This document shows positions 32,945 to 40,762 of a stretch of 64,000 nucleotides of DNA, piece after piece. Made by a program: the position numbers and the translations under genes. Source of the DNA: Archangium_A sp035910535 (GTDB lineage: Bacteria; Myxococcota; Myxococcia; Myxococcales; Myxococcaceae). Within the stretch, counting starts at the first letter, position 1. Every line of letters begins with the position of its first letter. The notes beneath the pieces are model-generated. The model saw nothing but the letters and a program-made list of their open reading frames with translations. It did not search any database and was not told the DNA's origin. Location of the stretch: contig JAMHXF010000094.1 of the NCBI GenBank assembly GCA_035910535.1, positions 80,534 through 144,533 on the forward strand. Reading direction: 5' to 3'.

Positions 32945-35410
32945 TCAGCTCACGTTGAGGTTCAGGTTCTGGAAGAGGTTGAAGCCCTGCTCCAGCAGCT
33001 CCGCCGGCGTGCCTTCGAAGTCGAACACGTCGGTCTCGTCGCGCAGCGTGTTCTCGGCCTTCACGCCGATGGTGAAGCCCGGCACCGAAATCTCCTCGTC
33101 GATGCTCAAGCCCGCCACCGTGTATGTGTTCACCTCGACGTCGAGCTCCGTCTTCGTGCCCAGCGTCTCGAGCGCGCCCGGGATGTCGCCGCTCACGGCC
33201 TGGCCCAACGCGCCGGCGAGGTCCTTCAACTTCGCCTCAGCCGAGAGCGAAATCTCGATGCCGCCTTCCGCGCCGAGGTTGATGGGCAGGCCCTCCGTCG
33301 CCGCGCCGCCGTGAATGTCGACGTTCAACGAGAGCTTCGTCGTCGCGTTGTCGATGACGTGCTGGCCGACGTTCTGCGCCGTGCCCACCGGGTCACGCAG
33401 CAGGTCATTCAAGTCGAGGCCTTCAGGCAGCGGCACGGTCGTCTCCGCCGAGATGCTCGCGCTGCCGTCGAGGCTGCCGCCGTTGAGCTGACCGCCGAGC
33501 GACGGGATGTCGACGGGCGCGCCGAGCGAGAGCGAGCCCGAGGCCTCGACGCTCTGGTTGAGCACCAGCGAGGGCGGCTGGCCGGGCGCAATCTGCAGCG
33601 TCACGCCGCTGGTGACTGAGCCGCTGACCTCCGCGCCGATGCCCAGCTCGCCGCCGATTTCCGCCTTCGCTTCAGCCGACAGCTCGAGGCCGATGCTCGC
33701 GCCCGTGAAGGCCGCGCCGATGTCTCGGATTTCGTCGCCTGCAGTGGCGCCGGTGAGCAACGCGCCCGCCGGGCCACCGACGAGCGAGCCGATGCCGATG
33801 CCGCCCACCGTCTCTGCCGCCTGCGTGACGTCCGAGAGGTTGTCGAACGAGAACGTCGCCGTCGCGGTGCCCGTGGCGTTCGCTTCGCCCTTCACGCCCG
33901 CGGGCATGCCGGGCAACGAGAGGCCGCCGAAGACGCCGCCCGACGCGGAGCCGGTGAGCGTCATCTCGTAGCCGTCTTCGGTCTTCGTAATCTGCATCTG
34001 CACTTCGGCGCCGCCCTGCACGTACGCGCCGCCGATTTTTCCGCCCACGCCGATGGTGACCGAGTCGCCGACGGAGTTGAGCTGCTCCAGCTGGCCGTCG
34101 ATGTTCAACGCTTCGGCCGCGAGCTCCCGCGCGTGGTCGCCGACGAAGTTGAGCGCTTCACCCGCAAGCTTGAGCCCGTTTTCAGCGGCGTACTCGGCGG
34201 CGTTCATCACCTGCTCGGTGGTCCACTCGGCGGCGTTGCCGGCGAGCTCGACGGTGCCTTGCGCGACGTCGACGGCCATCTCCACACCGTGCTGAACGAC
34301 GTCGACCACGCCGTTGACCGCGTCGGCGCCGAAGTTGATGACGGCTCCAGCGGCGTCGGTGAAGGTGTTGAAGGCGTCGCCCGCGAAGTCGGTGACGTGG
34401 TCGAGAATGTTCTTGCCGCCGCGGCGCATGAGCTCTTCCCGCGCGTCACCTTTTCCCTGTGCGTCGAGCGCACCGGCCAGCGCGCCCATGAGCGCAGGTG
34501 AGCCTCCGTTGTCGACGTGCTCGTAGAAGCCGTCGTCGACGTGCATCAGCTCGTCACCGTCGGTGATTTTGTCGGCGAGCGGCTGCGCGATGAGCTGCGC
34601 GCCGATGGGCCCGGCCTTCTCGGCGACGTCGGAGAGCGCGCGAATGGCGTGCTTCACCTCGACCTTGTCGGTGTCTCCGGTGGAGCCCTTCTTGTTGGCG
34701 TTCTCCGCCAGCGTGTCGGTGATGCGGTCGATGGTGGGCTGCGAGGCGCGGAGCAGGTGGTTGGCGTAGGCCTGCGATTGATTCGCGGTGAGGTCGCGCA
34801 GCTTCTGTGACGCGGCGTTGGCGGCCTCAGCGTCGCTGTCGCCCGAGCGAATGGCGTTGTCGTACGTGCGTTGGACCTGCGCGGCGTCTTCGGTGGCGCG
34901 CTGCTCGTCGGTCTTCGGCGCGGTAGTGACGGGCCTGTCGGCGATGGCGCGGCGCTCGGCGGCGTCGGCCGACACGGGCGTGGAGGCGGGCTTCTTGCCT
35001 GCGAGGACATCGGCAATCACCGGCTTCGGCGCTGGCGCGGCGATGCTCTTCGCCAGCGGCGTCGGAGCGGACGCGATGGGCATCGGCGAGCCGAGCTTGA
35101 GCGCCGCACGGTCACGGAGCGCGCGCCCGAAGCCTTGAGAAATTTCGTCGGCGCCGAAGGTCTGACGCACGGCCGACGCTGACGGCTTGTTGCCCGCCCT
35201 GGCCGCGAGCGCGCTCTTCTGCGTGGTGGTGAGGACCTTCGGTTTCGCGGCCTGTGCGGCGGCTCTCTTCGCGGCGTCGTCAGCGGCTCTCTTCGCGGCG
35301 TCGTCAGCGGCCTTCTTCGCCGCGAGCTCGGCGGCTTTCCTGGCGGCGTCACGACGGCGGGCTTCGGCGGCACGGGCGGCGGCAGCTGCGGCAGAGTTTT
35401 CGATGGCCAT
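32945..35410 (-). CDS. Large Ala-rich protein, possible non-classically secreted effector
   Basis: 821 residues. There is no signal peptide: the first 60 residues are Ala/Arg/Lys/Asp repeats (AADDAAKRAADDAAKRAAAQ, a heptad-like coil). A Pro/Ala/Thr linker follows (about 60-180), then a helical domain (about 185-330) and one with short hydrophobic segments, and after about residue 410 a long region of beta-type sequence with alternating Ser/Thr/Gly (SVTIGVGGKIGGAYVQGGAE, LELSAEAKAEIGGELGIGAE). It ends NLFQNLNLNVS. The nearest neighbour upstream is the equally signal-less GH75 protein. I do not recognise the family. Toxin, adhesin or translocation substrate are all possible; I would not choose. 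Confidence 0.65.
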   Translation of the reverse strand: MAIENSAAAAAARAAEARRRDAARKAAELAAKKAADDAAKRAADDAAKRAAAQAAKPKVLTTTQKSALAARAGNKPSASAVRQTFGADEISQGFGRALRDRAALKLGSPMPIASAPTPLAKSIAAPAPKPVIADVLAGKKPASTPVSADAAERRAIADRPVTTAPKTDEQRATEDAAQVQRTYDNAIRSGDSDAEAANAASQKLRDLTANQSQAYANHLLRASQPTIDRITDTLAENANKKGSTGDTDKVEVKHAIRALSDVAEKAGPIGAQLIAQPLADKITDGDELMHVDDGFYEHVDNGGSPALMGALAGALDAQGKGDAREELMRRGGKNILDHVTDFAGDAFNTFTDAAGAVINFGADAVNGVVDVVQHGVEMAVDVAQGTVELAGNAAEWTTEQVMNAAEYAAENGLKLAGEALNFVGDHARELAAEALNIDGQLEQLNSVGDSVTIGVGGKIGGAYVQGGAEVQMQITKTEDGYEMTLTGSASGGVFGGLSLPGMPAGVKGEANATGTATATFSFDNLSDVTQAAETVGGIGIGSLVGGPAGALLTGATAGDEIRDIGAAFTGASIGLELSAEAKAEIGGELGIGAEVSGSVTSGVTLQIAPGQPPSLVLNQSVEASGSLSLGAPVDIPSLGGQLNGGSLDGSASISAETTVPLPEGLDLNDLLRDPVGTAQNVGQHVIDNATTKLSLNVDIHGGAATEGLPINLGAEGGIEISLSAEAKLKDLAGALGQAVSGDIPGALETLGTKTELDVEVNTYTVAGLSIDEEISVPGFTIGVKAENTLRDETDVFDFEGTPAELLEQGFNLFQNLNLNVS

Positions 35411-35506
35411 GCACGCGAGCTTGTCAGGAGCCGAGGCGACTTCGCGACGCGGGGCGCAGAAGCGTCACCCGAGTGCGTCTGGGTGCATGTAGGCGCTACG
35501 AATTGA

Positions 35507-36487
35507 TCAACGCGTCGCAGAGGCGAGCTGCGCGTCTCCACCGTACGCCGCGTACGCGCGCGCGCCGGCCGCCTGAATCTGCTCGTTCGTCATCGGCCAG
35601 CTCTGCTTCGAGCCGGGGAAGACGACGTACGACACGCCGCTGCTCGTGCCGCCCTTGCGCGCGTTGGAGTTGATGCCGAGCTCCTGCGCGAGCTTGATGC
35701 TGCCCTCTCCCTGGTGATTCTTCGGGCCGATGTCGGCCACCACGGCGAACACCGTCTTGCCCGTGCGCTCGTTGCGCACCGCGACGAGGTCACCCAGCTT
35801 CACGCCCTGGTCCTTCAGCTGCGGCGGCACCGCGATGAATGGAATCTTCTCGGAGTCGACATACCGGCGCGGGTCATTCGCCTTGAAGCGCCCGTCGACG
35901 AGCGCGGTGGTCGACACGTAGTGGCCCGGCGCCGGGTCGTTGGGCCCCTGCGTGTACGGCTTGCCCTTCGAGTCCGTCGCGATGCCCCACCAGTTGCCGG
36001 GTTTGCCCGCGTTGCCGAGCGCGTCGAGGCCGGTGTTGCTCGGGTTGTACGCGCGCGGTGAGCCGTCGGCGTCAATGCTCATGCCGCCCTTGAAGGCGAG
36101 GCCATTTTTGTCGGCGACCTTGTAGGTCGACACACCGCCGATGCTCGAGGTGCGCGTGCGGCTGGTGGTGACCTCCCCGCTGCCCGCCGTCGGAGGTTGC
36201 GTCGGCGTCGTCGGAGCCGAGCCTCCGTCGAGCGCGGCGCGCGTGCGCGGGCCGACGAGGCCGTCGACGGTGAGGCCGTTGGCGCGCTGAAACGCCTTCA
36301 CGGCGCGCTCGGTGTTGGGGCCGAACTTTCCGTCGACGCTCCCCGGGTCGAAGCCTTCGCGCGCCAGGGCCTGTTGCAGCGCGCGCACCGATTCACCTTC
36401 GGCGCCGCGCTTGAGCGTGCTGCTGCTCAGCGCACGAGGGGCGGATGACGACGGGACGAAGGCAGGCGAGCTTGAGGTGACGCGCAT
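35507..36487 (-). CDS. Peptidoglycan-binding domain plus GH75 chitosanase-like hydrolase
   Basis: 326 residues. Residues about 23-90 are a PG_binding_1 domain (LKRGAEGESVRALQQALARE with the closing VDGLVGPRTRAAL). After a Thr/Pro linker, the glycoside hydrolase family 75 core runs to the end: LAFKGGMSIDADGSPRAYNP, PGNWWGIATDSKGKPYTQGP, APGHYVSTTALVDGRFKAND, RYVDSEKIPFIAVPP, then VFAVVADIGPKNHQGEGSIK, where the Asp and Glu (D-I-G-P...G-E-G-S) are the likely acidic pair. GH75 enzymes cleave chitosan; a wall-binding module makes a cell-wall polymer possible. There is no signal peptide, yet the target is extracellular, so export must use another route. Confidence 0.85.
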   Translation of the reverse strand: MRVTSSSPAFVPSSSAPRALSSSTLKRGAEGESVRALQQALAREGFDPGSVDGKFGPNTERAVKAFQRANGLTVDGLVGPRTRAALDGGSAPTTPTQPPTAGSGEVTTSRTRTSSIGGVSTYKVADKNGLAFKGGMSIDADGSPRAYNPSNTGLDALGNAGKPGNWWGIATDSKGKPYTQGPNDPAPGHYVSTTALVDGRFKANDPRRYVDSEKIPFIAVPPQLKDQGVKLGDLVAVRNERTGKTVFAVVADIGPKNHQGEGSIKLAQELGINSNARKGGTSSGVSYVVFPGSKQSWPMTNEQIQAAGARAYAAYGGDAQLASATR

Positions 36488-36588
36488 GTTGAATCTTCGG
36501 GCCGAGGGCCCCGAAGGTTTCCCCGCATTTCAGGGTGTTACGGGAGTTTGCAGTGGGTCGCGGTGCGAGTGGAGTGCGCACGCTCCGC

Positions 36589-36879
36589 TCATTTCGTTCT
36601 GTCGAGGCGTCGTCGGACTGCGTCGCTGAAGTGCACGTCGTCCTTGAGCAACGCTCTCAAGTGCGTGCGCGCCGCCGCCTCTTCGCGCTCGAGCTCACCC
36701 AGCTGCGCGACTGCTTCTTCGGCGCGCTCCGCGAGCGACGCGGCGGCCGACTCCAGCGCCGCCACTTCTGCTGCGCGTGCGTCACGCTCGGACTGGAGCC
36801 GCGCCGTGGCGGCCCGCACCTCTCCCAGCGCCGCCTGCAGCCCGGCCCTCTTCGCTTCGAGCGACGCGCGCTCGCTCAT
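36589..36879 (-). CDS. Small coiled-coil protein (end of kinase module)
   Basis: 96 residues, almost entirely coiled coil: MSERASLEAKRAGLQAALGE, then heptads in ARAAEVAALESAAASLAERA and VAQLGELEREEAAARTHLRA. The C-terminal LLKDDVHFSDAVRRRLDRTK breaks the coil. No Cys, no signal, no membrane helix. Its ATG 36879 overlaps the stop of the preceding coiled-coil gene as ATGA. It is the last gene of a kinase-coil-coil set on the minus strand. Such a protein could be a kinase substrate or an oligomerising scaffold. Not recognised as a named family. Confidence 0.65.
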   Translation of the reverse strand: MSERASLEAKRAGLQAALGEVRAATARLQSERDARAAEVAALESAAASLAERAEEAVAQLGELEREEAAARTHLRALLKDDVHFSDAVRRRLDRTK

Positions 36880-37160
36880 CGAAACACGTCGAGGAGTCTG
36901 GCGAAGAAGCCGGGGCGCTTCGTTCGCGCTTCGAGCTCGGCGATTCGCAGGCGTGCGTCGCTCAACGAGCTGCGCAGCATCACCAGCTGACCGTTTGCCT
37001 CTTCAAGCAGGCGCCGCGACGAGGCCTGTGACTCCAGCGCTTCCTCCCGTCGGTGGTGCAACGCGCGCAGCTCGAGGTCGAGACCCTCGAGGTGCCGCTT
37101 CGCGTGCTTCAACGCGGCGGCCTGCGACTCGATTTCGTCGCGGAGCGCGCGGTCATTCAC
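36876..37160 (-). CDS. Small coiled-coil protein (second gene of kinase module)
   Basis: 94 residues starting at GTG 37160, which overlaps the kinase stop as GTGA. VNDRALRDEIESQAAALKHA and following residues form a continuous coiled coil (LEGLDLELRALHHRREEALE, SDARLRIAELEARTKRPG). The C-terminus FFARLLDVFR is amphipathic and could touch the membrane. Nothing else is recognisable. Overlapping start/stop signals on both sides (kinase above, second coil below) indicate equimolar synthesis with the kinase, so a complex with it is the simplest idea. Confidence 0.65.
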   Translation of the reverse strand: MNDRALRDEIESQAAALKHAKRHLEGLDLELRALHHRREEALESQASSRRLLEEANGQLVMLRSSLSDARLRIAELEARTKRPGFFARLLDVFR

Positions 37161-38677
37161 CGCAACGCGAGCCACACACCAAGAAAGCCGAGGCCCGTGG
37201 CGAACAGGAAGATGCCGCCGAACATCACGGCCGTCTTCCACCGCGCCGGGGCCTCATGCGCGCGCGTGTCGGCCTCCGGGTCAGACGGCGCGTCGTCGAA
37301 GTCGATGGCGTCGATTTCCTGCACCAACGAGCGCTCTATGACGGGCTCTTCGACGTCGCTGAAGGTCACGCCGAAGCTGGTGCGCCGCGACGTCGCCTCG
37401 AGCTTCATCAGCAGCCGCGGGTCTTTCGCCGGCGTCGGCGTTCCATCTTCCACCGGCGGCGCTTCACGGCCCGGGTCGGTGATGTCCTGGTCGTCAGGCA
37501 CGAAGTCTGACGAGGCCAACACCGCCGTGTGCTCGAACGCGAGCGCCGTCGGAGGCACCAGCTGCACGCGCCGCGTCTTGTCGGCGTCGGGAATGTTCAG
37601 CGTCTTCCCGTACACCGCTTCGTGCAGCACCGCGTCTTCGCCTGACTTCTCTTTCGCGAACACGCGCGCCAACAGCTCTCCCACGTCGCGGTCCGTCACC
37701 TCGGGCGCGTAGCGCTGGCGCAGCTTCTTGAGCGCCTCGCCGAACTCCGTCGCCGTCGAGTAGCGGTCCTTCGGCTCCTTGCGGAGCGCCTTCATCACGA
37801 CGTCGTCGACCTCGCGAGGAATCGACGGCTGGTTCGCCGACGGCGCGTCCCACACGGGGTTGGCGGCCTTGCGCCAGCGCTCGATGGGGTCGCCCTTCTG
37901 CGGCAGCGCATGCCACGAGAGCAGCTCCCACAGCATCACGCCGCACGAATAGATGTCCGCGCGCCCGTCGACGATTTGCTTCTTGGCCTGCTCCGGCGCC
38001 ATGTACGTCAGGTTGCCGATGACCACGCGCGGCGCGGTCTGCTCTTCTTTCAACGTCGACTGCGCGGCGCCGAAGTCGATGATTTTCACGTCGCCGCGGT
38101 AGCTGATGCACACGTTCGCGGGCGACAAGTCGCGGTGCACGAGGTGCAACGGGTTGCCGCCCTCGTCACGCGAGTCGTGCGCGTACTGCAACCCGTGACA
38201 CACGCGCTCACCGAGCAACAACGCGATGCCCAACGGCATCTCGACCTTGCGGTCACGCAGGCGCTTGGTGAAGCGGCTCACCGTCTTGCCCTGCACGTAT
38301 TCCATCGACAGGAAGTATTCGCCGTCGACGTCTCCCATCGCGTACACGCGCGCGATGTTGTTGTGCTTGAGCCGCACCACCACCTTCGCCTCGTCGAGGA
38401 AGCGACCGACGAACGCGCGGTTCGCCACCAGGTTCGGCAGCACCTTCTTCACCACGACGGCGCGCGGCACCTCGCCACCTTCACGCGCGAGAAAGACCTC
38501 GCCCATGCCTCCGGCACCGATGCGGCGAATCAACTGGTAGCGCCCGAATGGAAGCGGTGCTTCCGGCGTGGGCTCCTGCAACATGAGAGCGGGAGTGTGC
38601 GGTCGCCTTGATGACTGAGCAAGCGCCTGACCGGCGCGTTGGCGCTCGCGTTCCATGCTGTCGGGCTCAGAGGACAT
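37157..38677 (-). CDS. Ser/Thr protein kinase with C-terminal membrane helix (module 2)
   Basis: 506 residues. After a Ser/Arg-rich head, FGRYQLIRRIGAGGMGEVFL (about 44-63) begins the kinase domain; VVVKKVLPN holds the ATP Lys, HLVHRDLSPANVCISY (about 179-194) the catalytic loop, VKIIDFGAAQS the DFG, and YMAPEQAKKQ the APE motif. The domain ends near residue 330. A disordered acidic/Pro stretch follows, and the C-terminal helix (AVMFGGIFLFATGLGFLGVW) anchors it. HRDLSPAN differs from the usual HRDLKPEN at the third and fourth positions, but Asp and Asn are kept, so it should be active. Start ATG 38677; an in-frame GTG lies at 38686. It is coupled to two coiled-coil genes. Confidence 0.92.
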   Translation of the reverse strand: MSSEPDSMERERQRAGQALAQSSRRPHTPALMLQEPTPEAPLPFGRYQLIRRIGAGGMGEVFLAREGGEVPRAVVVKKVLPNLVANRAFVGRFLDEAKVVVRLKHNNIARVYAMGDVDGEYFLSMEYVQGKTVSRFTKRLRDRKVEMPLGIALLLGERVCHGLQYAHDSRDEGGNPLHLVHRDLSPANVCISYRGDVKIIDFGAAQSTLKEEQTAPRVVIGNLTYMAPEQAKKQIVDGRADIYSCGVMLWELLSWHALPQKGDPIERWRKAANPVWDAPSANQPSIPREVDDVVMKALRKEPKDRYSTATEFGEALKKLRQRYAPEVTDRDVGELLARVFAKEKSGEDAVLHEAVYGKTLNIPDADKTRRVQLVPPTALAFEHTAVLASSDFVPDDQDITDPGREAPPVEDGTPTPAKDPRLLMKLEATSRRTSFGVTFSDVEEPVIERSLVQEIDAIDFDDAPSDPEADTRAHEAPARWKTAVMFGGIFLFATGLGFLGVWLALR

Positions 38678-38759
38678 GCGGCGCACCGCTCGCAGCGAAA
38701 GGTAGGATAATTGTCGACACGGCGCGTCAGAAGTTGCGACTGACGTAAAGTTTAATATT
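38678..38759 (-). promoter_or_regulatory. AT-rich intergenic region before kinase 2 with an inverted repeat
   Basis: The 82 bp between the lipoprotein stop and the kinase start are clearly more AT-rich than the flanks and include GTCAG (38726-38730) and CTGAC (38740-38744), an exact inverted repeat with a 9-base spacer, plus AATTAT and AATATTAAAC tracts that could serve as -10 regions reading toward the kinase. This suggests that kinase 2 has its own promoter inside the seven-gene row, although read-through from the lipoprotein gene is also possible. No operator protein can be named. Confidence 0.4.
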
Positions 38760-40016
38760 TCAAGGTGGTTGTAGCGGAATCAGGCGCACTGAGCGGTCAC
38801 CTTCTTCTGAAAGGGCGATGAACTGACCGCCCACTCGAAGCACCCGTGAGTGCGGCCAGCGGCTCAACCAGAGCGCCCCCGAGAGCCAGCGCGCGAGCAC
38901 CGCGTCACCGGCATTGGGGCTCGCGGGCGCCTCGACCCACAGCGGCAACAACTCGAAGGGGCCTTGCGGCGGCGACGCGGCGAGCGCGCGCGTGTCGAGC
39001 GACGTCACGGGGGTGCTCGTCGTCGAGAGCGGCCACAGCAACGCATCGAGGCGCGCGAGGCCCAGCACGTCGCGGCGCCACACGAGGCCCGGCTCGACGG
39101 CGAAGAGCCCGCCGAGCTCGTCACAGTCGGGGCGCCCGGTGCACGCAGGAAAGTCGGGGAGGTCGACGAGGTACACGCGCGCGTCGTCAGAGAAGAACCA
39201 CGCCGGTGCGCTGCGCTGCCCGTGGCGCGTGGTGGTCTTCGTCAACCCGCCGTCGGCGACGGTGACGAGGGTAAGGCGGTCGAAGCTGTCGACGCGCAAC
39301 GCGAAGTCGGCGCCGTGCATGGCCGGCGTGAGGCGCGCCGGAAAACCGTCAGCCTGGTGCGTGAGCCGCAGCACGCCGTCCTCGAAGACGCGGCGCTCGA
39401 GTTGAGCTGCCGCGATGCTCCAGAGCGCGCCGCCAGCTACGACGAGGTGTTGCCCGCTGAAGGTCTGCACGCCGCCGTCAGCCGAGAAGACGTCGACGCG
39501 CGCGCCTTCGCCTTCGCACGCGACCGAGTCGCCGGACACGGGCCACACCGGCTCGAGACAGCTCGAGACAGAGACCGGCAGCGTGACGACGAGGCCCGCG
39601 TCGAGCGCCGGCCGCGCGACGATGTCGATGCGCTCATTGCGCGCGCCGAGTGAGGGCTCGAAAGAAACGCGCAGCAGGTAGCTGCCCGCGCTTTGAGGTG
39701 TGAAGACGACGTTGGCGCGCACCACGCCGCTCTGCGCAGAGACGGTGACGGCCTTGCTTTCAACGGGCGCGTTTCGGGCGTCGTAGAGCTCCACCGAGGC
39801 GCGCAGCACGTCGGAGACGCACGAAGAAATCGGCGCGAAGACGGTGACGGAGAGCGCTTCTCCCTGCGTACCGAAGCGCGCGCGGCTCGTCTCGCTCACC
39901 AGCTCGGCGAAGGTGCCGTCGCGGTTGACGAGCAATCGCTCGCAGAGTTGATCCGGCCCGTCTTCATCGCAGCTCGCGAGTGAAAGCAGCACCGTCGCCA
40001 GCAGCGCGCGCTTCAT
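38760..40016 (-). CDS. Lipoprotein, paralogue of the 31046-32233 protein
   Basis: 418 residues, signal MKRALLATVLLSLASCDEDG (lipobox LASC, Cys at residue 16). Ig-like sandwich at about 35-135 and then a propeller-like part. Paralogy with the 31 kb lipoprotein is visible in VVFTPQSAGSYLLRVSFEPS and LEPVWPVSGDSVACEGEGAR, with the same two-Cys pattern. Later phrases (RVYLVDLPDFPACTGRPDCD, LPLWVEAPASP) are unique. ATG 40016 overlaps the stop of the coil/TM gene as ATGA, so it is coupled to the kinase-1 set. It may be the outer-facing sensor or structural partner of the kinase module. Function unknown. Confidence 0.8.
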   Translation of the reverse strand: MKRALLATVLLSLASCDEDGPDQLCERLLVNRDGTFAELVSETSRARFGTQGEALSVTVFAPISSCVSDVLRASVELYDARNAPVESKAVTVSAQSGVVRANVVFTPQSAGSYLLRVSFEPSLGARNERIDIVARPALDAGLVVTLPVSVSSCLEPVWPVSGDSVACEGEGARVDVFSADGGVQTFSGQHLVVAGGALWSIAAAQLERRVFEDGVLRLTHQADGFPARLTPAMHGADFALRVDSFDRLTLVTVADGGLTKTTTRHGQRSAPAWFFSDDARVYLVDLPDFPACTGRPDCDELGGLFAVEPGLVWRRDVLGLARLDALLWPLSTTSTPVTSLDTRALAASPPQGPFELLPLWVEAPASPNAGDAVLARWLSGALWLSRWPHSRVLRVGGQFIALSEEGDRSVRLIPLQPP

Positions 40017-40453
40017 CGAGCCAACTCCCGGAGCGCCTCGACTTCACGCTGCGCGGCCCGCACGCGCTTCCATTCTGACGACGTGCCGTGCGCGACCAGG
40101 TGTCGCAGCCGCGCCGAGAAGGTGCCGACGATGATGCACACCCCGAAGACGAGACACGCGACCGCGACCTCAGCCTCGTGCCGCAGCAGCTTCGCCAACG
40201 ACACACCGATGATGGCCACGATGGGTGTCACGAAGAGCAGCGAAAAACCGAACACCAACACGCCGCCCGCTGGCCCCGCGCGCTCTGCTTCTTCGGCCTT
40301 CTTTTCATTCTTCTCGAGCAGGTGCCGGTAGCTCTGCGCCTCCCGTTCGAGCGCGTCGGCCAGCGTCGTCAGGTGCGCGTCGGGGAGTTCGAGCTGCTCG
40401 AGCTCCTTCACCCGGGCCTGCAGCAGCTCGAGGGTGTCGCGCGCCTGGCTCAT
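40013..40453 (-). CDS. Coiled-coil protein with two membrane helices
   Basis: 146 residues. Residues 1-55 are a coiled coil (DTLELLQARVKELEQLELPD, ALEREAQSYRHLLEKNEKKA). Two membrane helices follow: GGVLVFGFSLLFVTPIVAII and VAVACLVFGVCIIVGTFSAR. The tail (EWKRVRAAQREVEALRELAR) is again helical. Both ends should face the cytoplasm. ATG 40453 overlaps the previous gene's stop as ATGA, and its own stop overlaps the lipoprotein start. It is a candidate membrane link between the kinase and the periplasmic lipoprotein, as inferred from the coupling alone. Confidence 0.7.
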   Translation of the reverse strand: MSQARDTLELLQARVKELEQLELPDAHLTTLADALEREAQSYRHLLEKNEKKAEEAERAGPAGGVLVFGFSLLFVTPIVAIIGVSLAKLLRHEAEVAVACLVFGVCIIVGTFSARLRHLVAHGTSSEWKRVRAAQREVEALRELAR

Positions 40454-40761
40454 CGCAGCCCTTCGAAGACCAACACGCCGAACGACGCGACGATGGTGAC
40501 GCCAGCCAGCGTGCCATCGAGCGCCGCGCCGCCGGTGACCAACGCCACGCAGCCCGCCGCGAGAACCACGAAACGAAGCGCCGCCCGCTGCGCCCCTTCC
40601 CAGGTCCGTGCGCCACCGCGCAGGCGACGCTTCCGCAGCAGCTCCATCGTGCGGCGCGCGTGCGTGACGGCATCTTCACGAACGAGCTGGTTGGCCTCGA
40701 GCGCAGCGACCCGCGCCTCGAGCTCGGCCAGCGTCTGCGCGAGGTCCCGCTCGTCGTTCAC
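40450..40761 (-). CDS. Coiled-coil protein with hydrophobic C-terminal segment
   Basis: 103 residues starting at GTG 40761, one base after the kinase stop. VNDERDLAQTLAELEARVAA and LEANQLVREDAVTHARRTME form a coil; a basic patch (LLRKRRLRGGARTWEGAQRA) and two hydrophobic stretches follow (ALRFVVLAAGCVALVTGGAA and TLAGVTIVASFGVLVFEGLR). Compared with the coil genes of module 2 it has kept an extra membrane part. Its stop overlaps the next start (ATGA). Likely expressed with the kinase. Confidence 0.7.
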   Translation of the reverse strand: MNDERDLAQTLAELEARVAALEANQLVREDAVTHARRTMELLRKRRLRGGARTWEGAQRAALRFVVLAAGCVALVTGGAALDGTLAGVTIVASFGVLVFEGLR

Positions 40762-40762
40762 G

